DNA from: Bradyrhizobium sp. LLZ17
Lineage (GTDB): Bacteria > Pseudomonadota > Alphaproteobacteria > Rhizobiales > Xanthobacteraceae
Direction: 5' to 3'
NCBI RefSeq assembly: GCF_041200145.1
Contig: NZ_CP165734.1
Span: forward strand, 6,739,001 to 6,803,000
Length of the DNA: 64,000 bases
A program made the translations under genes and the position numbers. Positions 56,141-64,000 of this stretch are shown here, piece after piece; position 1 is the stretch's first letter; each line of letters opens with the position of its first letter. The notes below the pieces were generated by a model that was not told the origin of the DNA, searched no databases, and saw only the letters and a program-made list of their open reading frames with translations.

Positions 56141-56279
56141 CTGTCATCCCCGCCACCGGGTCTCGCCTTCGGCGAGCCCGATGACAGGCTCCGGCGGGGA
56201 TCCAGTACGCCGCGGCCGCGCGGCTAGAGCCGAGAAGCCGCGGCGTACTGGATCGCCCGGTCAAGCCGGGCGATGACAG
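56141..56279. repeat. Dispersed repeat, family B, inside the thi cluster
   Basis: Starts CTGTCATCCCCGCCACCGG and ends CAAGCCGGGCGATGACAG with inner GATCCAGTACGCCGCGGCC and GCCGCGGCGTACTGGATCG, forming a long palindrome. It is part of the 360-base gap between thiG and thiS. Confidence 0.85.
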
Positions 56280-56312
56280 CGGAGTGTGTGGTGACGGCAC
56301 GAACAACAAGGC

Positions 56313-56451
56313 CGTCGTCCCGGCGAAGGCCGGGACCCATACCGCGTGATTTCTCTTGGGGCACTTTGGCAGAGACCCTTCACCACAATGAAGATTTGTG
56401 GTTATGGGTCGCGCCCCCCGTGCGCAACTTGCGCACTAGGCCGGGACGACG
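56313..56451. repeat. Dispersed repeat, family D, inside the thi cluster
   Basis: Starts GTCGTCCCGGCGAAGGCCG, has GGGACCCATACCGCGTGAT, and ends TAGGCCGGGACGACGAG, with a small hairpin GTGCGCAACTTGCGCAC near the right end. Second copy of 51507-51635, in the thiS-thiG gap. Confidence 0.8.
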
Positions 56452-56475
56452 AGGGGAAAGAGTGTGCGATCATCC

Positions 56476-56673
56476 TCACCCTCCCTGCCGCGGGGTGATG
56501 ATCTCGATCTCGTCGCCGGCCTTGAGATGCGTCTCGGCCCAGCGGCTTTTCGGCACGACGTCGTAATTGAGCGCGATGGCGAAATGGGTGCCTTCGTAAT
56601 CGAGCTCGCCCAGCAGCGCGTCGACGCTTGCCGAATTGACCTCGCGCTGCTCGCCATTGATGATCAAACGCAT
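56476..56673 (-). CDS. thiS: Sulfur carrier protein ThiS
   Basis: 65-residue ubiquitin-like sulfur carrier. The C-terminal Gly-Gly (ITPRQGG) is the residue pair that is adenylated and thiocarboxylated. The beta-grasp text MRLIINGEQREVNSASVDAL and IALNYDVVPKSRWAE matches the family. Its start overlaps the end of thiO (56664) by 10 bases. No thiF is visible in the window, so activation must come from a gene elsewhere. Confidence 0.96.
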   Translation of the reverse strand: MRLIINGEQREVNSASVDALLGELDYEGTHFAIALNYDVVPKSRWAETHLKAGDEIEIITPRQGG

Positions 56674-57689
56674 TGCATCACCTCGTTGTCGATCTGGCCG
56701 CGCTCGACATAGGCAAGCGTCAGCTCGGCGAGCGCCGGCGCGATCAGGAAGCCGTGGCGGTAGAGGCCGTTGACGGCGATGGTCTCGCCGCGAACGCCGA
56801 TGCGCGGCAAATTATCGGGGTAGGCGGGGCGAAGGCCGGAGCCGAACTCGACGATGCGCGCCTCACCGAAAGCGGGATGCACGGCATAGGCCGCACCCAG
56901 GAGCTCCAGCGCCGAGCGCACGCTGACGCCGGTGTCCTCGGCCTCGACCGAGGTCGCGCCCAGCATGAACAGATTGTCTTCGCGCGGAATCACGTAGAGC
57001 GGCCAGCGCGGGTGGATCAGCCGCACCGGGCGCGCCAGCTGCACCTCGTCGGTCTCGATCAAAATCATCTCGCCCTTGACGCCGCGCAGCTGCGGTTGCT
57101 CGTCGCGCGCGCCGAGGCCGCGGCAGTCGATCACGAGGTTTTTAGGATTGAGATTCGCGAGATCGGCCGCCGTGACGTCGCTGTCGAACTTGATGGTACC
57201 GCCGGCAGCAACGATGCGCTCGTGCAGTTTCGGCAGCACGCGGCGCGGCTCGACATGGCCTTCAGTCGGGAAGAACAGCGCATCGCGGAAGCGGCCCTCC
57301 AGCGACGGCTCGAGCTGCGCCAAAGCCGCGGCATCGAGCCGGCGGTGGCCCTCTGTCATGCGGGCAAAGCGCTCGAAATCGTTGCGCTCGCGCGGGTGGG
57401 CGACCACGAGGGAGCCGTTGAACGGCGTGTCCGGCAATTCGCGCCGCCAGATGTCGAGCGAGCGCAGGCCGAGCCTGGAGATGATGGGTTCGGAGACTTC
57501 CGCCTCGCAATAGGGCGCGAGCATGCCGCCGGCCCAATGGCTGGTGGCATCGGTCATGGCGGCGTCGCCGCGCTCGTGCAGCGTCACGGAATGGCCGGCC
57601 TGCGCGAACAGCAGCGCCTGCCAGGCTCCGGCGATGCCTGCGCCGATGATGGATACCGGGGAATCCGGTCGTTTGGTCGTCTGCAACAT
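56664..57689 (-). CDS. thiO: Glycine oxidase ThiO
   Basis: FAD enzyme that oxidises glycine to iminoglycine for thiazole formation. The 341 residues begin with VSIIGAGIAGAWQALLFAQA and contain the DAO-fold texts DATSHWAGGMLAPYCEAE, LFMLGATSVEAEDTG and GLYRHGFLIAPALAELTLAY. The gene is first in the thi operon and lies directly after the TPP riboswitch, whose 3' end reaches the ribosome site. It overlaps thiS. Confidence 0.96.
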   Translation of the reverse strand: MLQTTKRPDSPVSIIGAGIAGAWQALLFAQAGHSVTLHERGDAAMTDATSHWAGGMLAPYCEAEVSEPIISRLGLRSLDIWRRELPDTPFNGSLVVAHPRERNDFERFARMTEGHRRLDAAALAQLEPSLEGRFRDALFFPTEGHVEPRRVLPKLHERIVAAGGTIKFDSDVTAADLANLNPKNLVIDCRGLGARDEQPQLRGVKGEMILIETDEVQLARPVRLIHPRWPLYVIPREDNLFMLGATSVEAEDTGVSVRSALELLGAAYAVHPAFGEARIVEFGSGLRPAYPDNLPRIGVRGETIAVNGLYRHGFLIAPALAELTLAYVERGQIDNEVMQCV

Positions 57690-57693
57690 CCCT

Positions 57694-57800
57694 GTCCCTT
57701 CGCCGGCATGACCCGGATCAGGTTCAAAGGGTCACCGCGGTCCTGGGCTCCTTTGCCCATTTAGCGGTATCTCAGCTCCTCCTCGGAGCACCCCTCGGAA
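57694..57800 (-). promoter_or_regulatory. TPP riboswitch (THI element)
   Basis: Read on the minus strand: CCGAGGGGTGCTCC, then the conserved CTGAGAT at about 57770-57775, then CCCTTTGAACCTGATCCGGG near 57711-57730, then CATGCCGGCGAAGGGAC. These are the thi-box blocks of a thiamine pyrophosphate aptamer in order. The 3' end lies 4-5 bases from the thiO start codon, overlapping its ribosome site, so control is probably by sequestration of translation start. Confidence 0.95.
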
Positions 57801-57854
57801 CGGCTCTAATGTAGGCCAGTGGGACGGGGTGGTCAACGCGTTAGCCGCAGACCT

Positions 57855-57937
57855 TGTCATTCCGGGGCGGTCCGCAGGACCGAGCCCGGAATCTCGAGAT
57901 TCCGGGTTCGATGCTCACGCATCGCCCCGGAACGACG
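57855..57937. repeat. Dispersed palindromic repeat, family E
   Basis: Begins TGTCATTCCGGGGCGGTCC and ends GCATCGCCCCGGAACGACG, with inner GAATCTCGAGATTCCGGG. Second copy of the family at 30958-31061. It abuts the 3' end of the lytic transglycosylase gene. Confidence 0.82.
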
Positions 57938-57938
57938 G

Positions 57939-58469
57939 TTAGCGCGGAACCTGCGCCCGGGCGTTGCGGAGCTGCTGCGCCAGCTTGCGATGCGGGGCTG
58001 CGCCGAACATCGGCTGCGGGTTGCCGTTCGGCTCCAACTGGGGTTCGAAGCTCGCCTGCTGCACGGCTTCCTGGCGCTGCCGCTTTGCGGCGTAGTAATA
58101 ACCGCCCGCGAAATAACGCACGGCCCGGGCGTGGTCGCCGTTGGCGGCGTGATAGGCGCCGGCGAGGTATTTGACCGCGTAGGTGAGATTGGTGTCGGGG
58201 TCGCGCAGTCCGGCGGCATCGCCGGTGTAGCCGAGGCCGCGGGCGGTCGCGAGCTTGATCTGCATCAGCCCGATGGTGCCGCCATGGCCGACGAGGCCGG
58301 GCTGATACCGGCTCTCGCGCATGATGACCCGATGCACCAGCGCTTCCGGCACGCCGTTGGCGCGCGCATGGGCGGCGACCATCTCGGCGTATTCGGCTTG
58401 GCCTGCGAATGCCGCCTGGGGCAATATCAGTCCAGCCGCGAGCAGCGCGGCGACGCGTAAAATCTTCAT
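57939..58469 (-). CDS. Lytic transglycosylase (SLT domain), small
   Basis: 176-residue exported muramidase-type enzyme. Signal peptide ends near LPQAAFAGQ. The SLT domain has catalytic Glu in VHRVIMRESRYQPGLVGHGG near residue 52, followed by IGLMQIKLATARGLGY and NLTYAVKYLAGAYHAANGDH, as in soluble lytic transglycosylases. It lacks further domains. A family E repeat follows at its 3' end. Role in general wall turnover or in secretion apparatus insertion cannot be told. Confidence 0.93.
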   Translation of the reverse strand: MKILRVAALLAAGLILPQAAFAGQAEYAEMVAAHARANGVPEALVHRVIMRESRYQPGLVGHGGTIGLMQIKLATARGLGYTGDAAGLRDPDTNLTYAVKYLAGAYHAANGDHARAVRYFAGGYYYAAKRQRQEAVQQASFEPQLEPNGNPQPMFGAAPHRKLAQQLRNARAQVPR

Positions 58470-58708
58470 GGAAATATCCCGGGTCCCTGGGTGACCTGCG
58501 CCCGGCTGCCGTTAGGCCCGGGGAACACGGCGATGATGTGGCGAGACGCCGCTCGTGAGGATTTTGCGGTGCCGAGCCGCGGTTACGTCTCAATGCTGGC
58601 GTACGGGTCCCGTTGGGCGAACGAACCCCGCTCGCGACAGCACGCCTGTCCATTCGCGCGCGAGCGCGAAAGCGAGTAAGAAAACACCGCAAAATCGGGA
58701 GAGGTGCC

Positions 58709-58924
58709 ATGACAAAAACCAGCATGGCCACAGCACGCACCGGCGACATTCCCAGGCAGAACCCCTGTGCCCAATGCGGCACACCGATCGCACAGCCCGA
58801 CTGGATCGAGCCGGGCGAGGGGCGCATTTCCTATCTCTGGAATTGCCGCGCCTGCGGATATCGCTTCGAGGCGGTGGCGATTTTTGACGAGGTTCCCATC
58901 GTGCACCCGCCGCTCGCGGCTTAA
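58709..58924 (+). CDS. Small zinc-ribbon protein
   Basis: 71-residue protein with two C-x2-C motifs, CAQC at 20-23 and CRAC at 46-49, in the classic zinc-ribbon spacing. A Trp/Tyr-rich core (ISYLWNCRACGYRFEA) surrounds the second. GGGAGAGG precedes ATG 58709. Related short proteins are common hypothetical proteins in rhizobia. It could be a nucleic-acid or protein-binding factor. It converges on the histidine kinase gene with a 2-base gap. Confidence 0.8.
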   Translation: MTKTSMATARTGDIPRQNPCAQCGTPIAQPDWIEPGEGRISYLWNCRACGYRFEAVAIFDEVPIVHPPLAA

Positions 58925-58926
58925 GA

Positions 58927-60255
58927 TTACGCCGCCAGCCGCGGCTGCTGCGATACCGGCAATTGCATCCGCACGATGAGACCGTGCGGCGCGCGGTCGT
59001 GGAGCGACAGCTCGCCGCCATGCGCGATCGCGATCGCGCGCGCGATCGACAGGCCGAGGCCGAAGCCGGTGGACTCGTCCATGGTACGGGCATCGTCGCC
59101 GCGCACGAACGGCTCCAGCATCGCCTGCTTGCGCGCGTCGGAAATGCCGGGGCCGTCGTCCTCGACGTCGATGATCAGTTTGGTGCCCGCGATAGCGAGG
59201 CGGATCGTCACCTCGGCGCCGAAGCGCACCGCGTTCTCGACGAGGTTGGTGATGCCGCGGTGCAGATCGTCGGGACGCGCGGCGGCGGTCGCCGACAGCG
59301 GGCCGTCATAGTGCACGACATGGCCCATGTCGCCGAACTGGTCGGCGACGAGCTGCAGCGAGCTTGCGATGTCGACCAGCGTCACGGCTTCGATCTTGCG
59401 ATCGTTGCGCAACAGCGACAGCACGGATTCCAGCATCGAGCGCATCTGGTCGAGATCGATCAGCATGCGCTTGCGGTTGCCTTCGTCCTCGATGAACTCG
59501 GCGCGCAGGCGCAGCCGCGTGATGGGCGTGCGCAGATCGTGGCTGATCGCCGCCAGCATCCTGGTGCGATCCGACATCAGCCCCGCGATCCGTTCATGCA
59601 TGCGGTTGAGCGCGCGCGCGACCGAGCGGATCTCTTCCGGGCCGCGTTCCGGCAGCGGGTCGGCGGCGCCGTCGAGGCTGAAATTCTCGGCGGCCGTGGC
59701 GAAGGACGACAGCGGCGCCGCCAGCGCCCGCGCGGCCCACAGGCCGAGCACGCTGACGCAGATGAAAGCGGACATCAGCGCCGTCAGCCACGGCGCGCCC
59801 CAGAACCACGGGCGCGAGCCGTTGCCGACCTGGGCCGCGATCACGGTGCCGTCGGGTAATTCCACGCCGATGCGGTGCGGGCCGCCGTCGGCGGACGCAA
59901 GCTGCACCACCCTGTAGCCGCGGCCGAGGTGACGACGCATCCCGTGCAGATGCTGGCCCTCGCTCTCCGCGGCGACGCTCACCGTGCCGGGCGCGTGCGT
60001 CTCGATGTTGAGCTTCGGGAACGCGCGCGCGAGATCGTCGAGCAGACGCGGCCGCTCGCTCTCGCTTGCAGCGCCGAGCAGCAGCGCGGCATCGGCCAAT
60101 TGCGGCGCGCCGTCAGGCGCGGTGTCCGGGCGATCCGGCCGGCTGATCAGGAAGGCGGTGGTGACGACGAGATGCAGCGCGACGGTCGACGCCAGCACCA
60201 GTGCGGCAATCTGCCCGCCGATACCCTTGAGGTGGAAGAACCCGAGCGGCTTCAT
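58927..60255 (-). CDS. Sensor histidine kinase, EnvZ/OmpR-partner type
   Basis: 442-residue membrane kinase. Two transmembrane helices (IGGQIAALVLASTVALHLVV near 12-33; LTALMSAFICVSVLGLWAAR near 155) flank a periplasmic sensor of about 120 residues. HAMP follows, then the phospho-acceptor His in LAAISHDLRTPITRLRLRA near residue 237, the N box in GITNLVENAVRFGAE, and G boxes DVEDDGPGISD and STGFGLGLSIARAIA. The response-regulator gene lies 14 bases upstream, so they form a two-component pair. The signal is unknown. Confidence 0.95.
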   Translation of the reverse strand: MKPLGFFHLKGIGGQIAALVLASTVALHLVVTTAFLISRPDRPDTAPDGAPQLADAALLLGAASESERPRLLDDLARAFPKLNIETHAPGTVSVAAESEGQHLHGMRRHLGRGYRVVQLASADGGPHRIGVELPDGTVIAAQVGNGSRPWFWGAPWLTALMSAFICVSVLGLWAARALAAPLSSFATAAENFSLDGAADPLPERGPEEIRSVARALNRMHERIAGLMSDRTRMLAAISHDLRTPITRLRLRAEFIEDEGNRKRMLIDLDQMRSMLESVLSLLRNDRKIEAVTLVDIASSLQLVADQFGDMGHVVHYDGPLSATAAARPDDLHRGITNLVENAVRFGAEVTIRLAIAGTKLIIDVEDDGPGISDARKQAMLEPFVRGDDARTMDESTGFGLGLSIARAIAIAHGGELSLHDRAPHGLIVRMQLPVSQQPRLAA

Positions 60256-60269
60256 GCGCGCAAGCCTCG

Positions 60270-61010
60270 TCAGCTGCTCAGGGCCGCCGCGACCGCTTCC
60301 GTTCTGGGTGTGAACAAATAGCCGCCGGAGCGCACTGTCTTGATCATGGACGGATCCTGCGGATTGGGCTCGATCTTGCGGCGGATGCGGCTGACCAGCA
60401 CGTCGATGGAGCGTTCGAACGAGCCGGTGTTGCGGCCCTGCGTGAGGTCGAGCAGGCTGTCGCGCGACAGCACGCGGCCGGGCCGTTCGCAGAACGTCCT
60501 GAGCAGATCGAATTCGGCGCTGGTCACCGCGACCCGCGCGCCTTGCGGATTGCGCAGCTCGCGCAGCCGCAGGTCGATGCGCCAGCCCTCGAAGGCCAGC
60601 GTGGCGGCGCCTTCGATCGCGCTTGCGGCTTGCGCCGAGGCCTGGCGGCGCAGCACCGCGTTGATACGGGCGAGCAGCTCGCGCGGGTTGAATGGCTTCG
60701 GCAGATAATCGTCCGCGCCCATCTCGAGGCCGACGATGCGGTCGACGTCCTCGCCGCGCGCGGTCAGCATGATGATCGGCGTTTGCGCCCCCGAGCGCAC
60801 CTTGCGGCACAAGCTGAGCCCATCTTCGCCGGGCAGCATCACGTCAAGGATGATGAGATCGACGCGGTGATCGGCGATGGCGCGCGACATCTCGCGGCCG
60901 TCGCTCACTGCGGTAACGTTGCAGGAATTGTTGCGCAGGTACTTCGCAATCAAGGTTCGGGTTTCGCGATCGTCTTCGACGACCAGAATGTTGGGGGAGG
61001 AAATGGCCAT
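60270..61010 (-). CDS. Response regulator, OmpR family
   Basis: 246-residue regulator. Receiver domain: NILVVEDDRETRTLIAKYL, phospho-acceptor Asp in LIILDVMLPGEDGLSL near residue 55, and conserved Thr and Lys in MLTARGEDVD and LPKPFNPRELL. The winged-helix DNA-binding domain (about 145-235) ends with RSIDVLVSRIRRKIEPNP and TVRSGGYLF. GGGGGAGGAAATGGCC-type context precedes ATG 61010. It is the first gene of the pair with the kinase; regulon unknown. Confidence 0.95.
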   Translation of the reverse strand: MAISSPNILVVEDDRETRTLIAKYLRNNSCNVTAVSDGREMSRAIADHRVDLIILDVMLPGEDGLSLCRKVRSGAQTPIIMLTARGEDVDRIVGLEMGADDYLPKPFNPRELLARINAVLRRQASAQAASAIEGAATLAFEGWRIDLRLRELRNPQGARVAVTSAEFDLLRTFCERPGRVLSRDSLLDLTQGRNTGSFERSIDVLVSRIRRKIEPNPQDPSMIKTVRSGGYLFTPRTEAVAAALSS

Positions 61011-61190
61011 GAGCTTTGTTTGTCCAAGATTCGGGCCAAAAGGCGAAGATTTTTGTTTCGGATTGTTGCTGGACCTCGGCCCGCAACACCCCGCAAATAG
61101 TGCGAAGTGGGACGGCAAGGTCTCGTTAAGGCCGTTAACCATAGCGTTGCGTGGTCCGCTACGAAACCCCGCATAACCCACGGAGCCATC

Positions 61191-61778
61191 ATGACCTCGA
61201 TATCGGCGGCCTCCGCCAGCAGCTACCAGTCGCCACTGCAAAAATTGCAGCAGGAGCTGCAATCCGAAGTTTCCGCCGGCACGGTCTCCTCCTCGGACCA
61301 GTCCGCGCTCTCGACGGCCCTGACCGACATCGACACGGCGCTCCAGCAGAGCCGCTCCAGCGATCAGTCGAGCGGCACCAAATCGTCCAGGCACGATGTG
61401 AAGTCGAAGATCGACGACCTCATCGCCAATGAGGTGTCGAACGGGACCCTGACCTCCGACCAGGCCACCGAGCTGAAGGGCGTGTTTCAGTCGGCGTTCG
61501 CCAAAGGTCCAGGCGGCGCCGGCGGCCCCGGTGGTGCGGGCGGCCCGCCGCCCGGTCCGCCGCCGTCGGACGACAGCTCGTCTTCGGATTCGTCGTCCGC
61601 GGATTCGACGGGCAGCAGCTCGACCGATTCCACCACGGCCAAGATCATCGAGCAGTTCCTCCAGGCACTGCAGCAGTCGCAGTCCTCGTCAAGTTCGTCT
61701 TACGGCGCGAATGGCAGCGCAGCGAGCGCGTCGAGCAGCTCGGATTTTTCAGCGCTCTTGATCGACTACAAGAGCTGA
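61191..61778 (+). CDS. Low-complexity Ser/Gly/Asp-rich protein, unknown
   Basis: 195-residue protein. The N-terminal half has Gln- and Ser-rich amphipathic text (YQSPLQKLQQELQSEVSAG; DHTAL-like helices with DQSALSTALTDIDTALQQ). The centre is GPGGAGGPGGAGG and PPPGPPP, followed by long Ser/Asp runs (SSDSSSADSTGSSSTDST) and a further Gln/Ser segment. No signal peptide is clear. Might be a surface or secreted structural protein. It lies divergent to the response regulator. No family assigned. Confidence 0.65.
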   Translation: MTSISAASASSYQSPLQKLQQELQSEVSAGTVSSSDQSALSTALTDIDTALQQSRSSDQSSGTKSSRHDVKSKIDDLIANEVSNGTLTSDQATELKGVFQSAFAKGPGGAGGPGGAGGPPPGPPPSDDSSSSDSSSADSTGSSSTDSTTAKIIEQFLQALQQSQSSSSSSYGANGSAASASSSSDFSALLIDYKS

Positions 61779-61953
61779 CCTGGGCGAAGCAGGTCCGCAC
61801 GTCCTTCGCCGCGATGATGCGTCGCCCAGGGTGCATCATCGTCGGCGAGGAACCGTGCAGGGCGAACGTTCCTGCGAGACAACGTTTCGCAGCCGACTGG
61901 AACTCTCGTTGCAATGCAGCGCCATCATCGCGCGACGAAATTGCCGCAGCTTC

Positions 61954-61978
61954 GGAACTGCATCTGATCGGGGCCGTT
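61954..61978 (+). promoter_or_regulatory. EcfG-type (general stress) promoter candidate
   Basis: GGAAC at 61954-61958 and CGTT at 61975-61978, separated by 16 bases, matching the GGAAC-N16/17-CGTT pattern of alphaproteobacterial EcfG promoters. It lies 34 bases before the PRC-barrel start. I looked for the same pair upstream of several other small envelope genes and did not find it there. Confidence 0.6.
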
Positions 61979-62012
61979 CTCTCCGCACAAGGTTTCTGAA
62001 GGAGAGGACAAC

Positions 62013-62561
62013 ATGTTGATGAAATCGATCGCTGCCGGTCTCGCCGGCACAGCGCTGCTTGCGACCGTCGCGTTTGCACAAAACCCGTCCGCCACCACCG
62101 ACAAGTCCGCCGCGAACAACGCGACGACGACCACCACCTCCGCCTCGGGCGACTGGCGTGCGTCGAAAATGGCCGGGTTGAAGGTCTACAATGACGCCAA
62201 CGAAAACATCGGCTCGATCAACGATCTCTTGATGGACAAGAGCGGTAGCATCAAGATCGCCGTGATCGGCGTCGGCGGCTTCCTCGGCATGGGCGAGCAC
62301 CTGGTCGCTATTCCCTATGACAAGCTGAAATTCGTCAACCAGGCGGTGGCCTATAACGGCACCGGCGCCAACAACAATGCTGCCACCAACACGGCTGCCA
62401 ACCGGCCCGCTTCCACCACCACGACCACGGGTGCTGCGACCGGCACCGACAAGACCGCGACCACGACGACGTCCTCGTCGAAATGGTATCCGGACCACGC
62501 CGTGTTCAATGCGAGCAAGGACGAGCTGAAGAAAATGCCGGAGTTCAAGTACTCGGAGTAA
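62013..62561 (+). CDS. Exported PRC-barrel domain protein
   Basis: 182-residue protein with a signal peptide (AGLAGTALLATVAFAQ) and a PRC-barrel domain at about residues 45-110 (KMAGLKVYNDANENIGSIND, LDKSG-like MDKSGSIKIAVIGVGG and HLVAIPYDKLKF). A long Thr/Ala-rich linker precedes the C-terminal text YPDHAVFNASKDELKKMPEF. PRC-barrel proteins of this exported type are often stress-induced, and an EcfG-type promoter sits just upstream. GAAGGAGAGG before ATG 62013 is a strong ribosome site. Confidence 0.92.
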   Translation: MLMKSIAAGLAGTALLATVAFAQNPSATTDKSAANNATTTTTSASGDWRASKMAGLKVYNDANENIGSINDLLMDKSGSIKIAVIGVGGFLGMGEHLVAIPYDKLKFVNQAVAYNGTGANNNAATNTAANRPASTTTTTGAATGTDKTATTTTSSSKWYPDHAVFNASKDELKKMPEFKYSE

Positions 62562-62586
62562 TGCGGGTCACGTGACGGCATAAGCG

Positions 62587-62627
62587 AAGCGCGCCCGGTT
62601 TTCACCGGGCGCGCTGTCGTGTTCTTT
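62587..62627 (+). terminator. Rho-independent terminator after the PRC-barrel gene
   Basis: Stem AGCGCGCCCGGT (62588-62599) with ACCGGGCGCGCT (62604-62615) and a TTTC loop, followed by GTCGTGTTCTTTTTC. A strong GC hairpin with a T-rich tail, on the plus strand, 26 bases after the stop. Confidence 0.75.
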
Positions 62628-62645
62628 TTCCGCTGTCAGCAGGCT

Positions 62646-63854
62646 TTACTTCACCAGCGGGCAGCCGCCCTTGTCGAGCGGGCGGAAGGCTTCGTCGCCG
62701 GGGACGGTGGCGATCAGCTTGTAGAGATCCCACTCGCCTTTGGACTCTTCCGGCTTCTTCACCTCATACAGCGACATGTCGTGGACCATGCGGCCGTCGA
62801 TGCGGATCTTGCCGTTCTTGGCGAAGAAGTCGTTGATCGGCGTGGCGCGCATCTGCTCCATCACCTTCGGTGCCTCGTCGGTCTTGATGGCGTCGATCGC
62901 CTTCAGATAATGCATGGTCGCCGAGTAGAGGCCGGCCTGGATCATGGTCGGCATGTGGCCGACCTTGTCGTTGAAGCGTTTCGAGAAGGCCCGCGTCTCG
63001 TCGTTCGTGTCCCAGTAAAACGCGTCGGTGATGATCAGGCCTTGCGTCGCCTTGACCCCGAGCGAGTGAACGTCGGTGATCTCCATCAGCAGAGCGATCA
63101 TCTTCTGGCCGCCTTGGGTCAGGCCGAACTCCGCGGCCTGCTTCAAGGCATTGGTGGTGTCGCCGCCGGCGTTCGCCAGCGCGACGACTTTAGCCTTCGA
63201 AGCCTGCGCCTGAAGCAGGAAGGAGGAGAAGTCCGAGGAGTTGAGCGGGTGGCGGACCTCGCCGAGCACCTTGCCGCCGCTCTCCTTGACGACGTTGGCG
63301 GCGTCGCGCTGCAGCGCCTGGCCGAAGGCGTAGTCGGCCGTGATGAAGAACCAGGTGTCCTCGCCGCGCTTCACCATCGCCTTGCCGGCGACGTTCGACA
63401 GCGCATAGGTGTCGTAGGTCCAGTGCACGGTGTTGGGCGAGCAGGCCACGCCGGTGATATCGGAGGAGCCGCCGCCGGAATTGATGTTGATCTTGTTCTT
63501 CTCGCGCGTCAGGGCCGAGATCGGCAGCGCCACCGACGAGGTCGGTACGTCGAAGATCGCATCGACCTTCTCGTTGTCGTACCAGTTGCGGGCGATGTTG
63601 ACGCCGACGTCGGGCTTGTTCTGGTGGTCGGCCGCGACCACCTGAACCGGCTTGCCGGCGACCTTGGCGCCGTAATCGGCGACCGCCATCTCCACTGCGG
63701 CAAGCGATCCCTTGCCGGTCGCATCGGCATAAAGGCTCGACATGTCCGTGAGCACGCCGATCTTGACGACATCGTCGGATATCTGCGCCTGCGCTGCGCC
63801 GCAGGATGCGGCCATGGCGAAGCTGGCCACAATTGCGGTCCATAGTTTGTGCAT
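62646..63854 (-). CDS. Branched-chain amino acid-type ABC substrate-binding protein
   Basis: 402-residue periplasmic binding protein of the LivJ/type I family, for branched-chain amino acids, amides or aromatic acids. Signal peptide ends near CGAAQAQ. The first lobe starts VVKIGVLTDMSSLYADATG and VAADHQNKPDVGVNIARNW, and the hinge-side texts GVACSPNTVHWTYDTYALSN and FITADYAFGQALQRDAANVV follow the family. AAGGGAG is upstream of ATG 63854. Permease and ATPase genes are not in the window; they may lie beyond its right edge or elsewhere. Confidence 0.93.
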   Translation of the reverse strand: MHKLWTAIVASFAMAASCGAAQAQISDDVVKIGVLTDMSSLYADATGKGSLAAVEMAVADYGAKVAGKPVQVVAADHQNKPDVGVNIARNWYDNEKVDAIFDVPTSSVALPISALTREKNKININSGGGSSDITGVACSPNTVHWTYDTYALSNVAGKAMVKRGEDTWFFITADYAFGQALQRDAANVVKESGGKVLGEVRHPLNSSDFSSFLLQAQASKAKVVALANAGGDTTNALKQAAEFGLTQGGQKMIALLMEITDVHSLGVKATQGLIITDAFYWDTNDETRAFSKRFNDKVGHMPTMIQAGLYSATMHYLKAIDAIKTDEAPKVMEQMRATPINDFFAKNGKIRIDGRMVHDMSLYEVKKPEESKGEWDLYKLIATVPGDEAFRPLDKGGCPLVK

Positions 63855-64000
63855 TGTTGTTCTCCCTTGGGATTGTTGTTTGGGATGTTGTTGCAAGGGC
63901 CCTCTAGCCGCAATCGTGGCTCGCCGCAACGTCAGGCGAGCGCAAGTGAGGGTGTTCCGCGACTAATCCCGCCACGAGGAATTCGCGGAGGCGGATCCCG

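Noticed and set aside
61849..61870. GGAAC and CGTT near 61849-61870 as a second EcfG promoter
   Set aside because: Spacing is only 13 bases, outside the accepted 16-17.

Overview
The window is high-GC alphaproteobacterial DNA, most likely the chromosome of a Bradyrhizobium or close relative. This rests on product types, many dispersed palindromic intergenic repeats, Irr-type iron boxes next to bacterioferritin genes, and a GGAAC-N16-CGTT (EcfG-type) promoter. I saw no tRNA, rRNA, CRISPR array, transposase, phage gene or replication origin. Genes are dense, on both strands, and mostly housekeeping or accessory metabolism.

Layout. 1-6 kb: the 3' part of an MFS transporter, then an RND efflux pair (membrane fusion lipoprotein and inner-membrane pump, minus strand). 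6-9 kb: an exported phosphoesterase (frameshifted) followed 16 bp later by a di-haem cytochrome c peroxidase. 9-11 kb: an exported protein of unknown function, a cupin and a tiny membrane protein. 11-20 kb: an XRE-cupin regulator divergent from a peptide-type ABC importer (binding protein, two permeases, fused double ATPase) that encloses a FAD oxidoreductase and a 2-hydroxyacid dehydrogenase; it reads as one uptake-and-catabolism locus. 20-27.5 kb: intracellular PHB depolymerase, GST, AraC/GyrI-like regulator, SMP-30 lactonase, GNAT acetyltransferase and GMC oxidoreductase. 27.5-28.4 kb: about 1 kb without genes, holding a strongly structured repeat. 28.5-32.6 kb: MoxR ATPase, GlsB-type membrane protein, VWA protein and two sulfurtransferases. 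32.6-41.8 kb: envelope genes (L,D-transpeptidase, MltB-type lytic transglycosylase, small exported proteins), an epimerase, a dehydrogenase and a frameshifted ettA. 41.9-42.9 kb: bfd and bfr, each with an Irr-box-like palindrome. 43-49.7 kb: small enzymes, a collagen-like protein, a free-standing Fis-type DNA-binding domain, an SDR and a C-terminal J-domain protein. 49.8-52.6 kb: GST, frameshifted VOC and mug genes, DUF6429, with near-identical short inverted-repeat elements. 52.6-57.8 kb: thiamine operon thiO-thiS-thiG-thiE-thiC behind a TPP riboswitch, interrupted by palindromic repeats. 58-64 kb: small lytic transglycosylase, zinc-ribbon protein, OmpR-type two-component system, low-complexity protein, stress-type PRC-barrel protein and a branched-chain amino acid-type binding protein.

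Four otherwise well-preserved genes carry a single-base frameshift, three of them in homopolymers (A6, T4, C5). This suggests consensus errors, but genuine mutation or, for ettA, slippage is possible. The best candidates for something undescribed are the three-way-junction repeat near 28.0 kb, the self-contained importer/oxidase locus at 11-20 kb, and the cytoplasmic-looking collagen-like protein at 46 kb.
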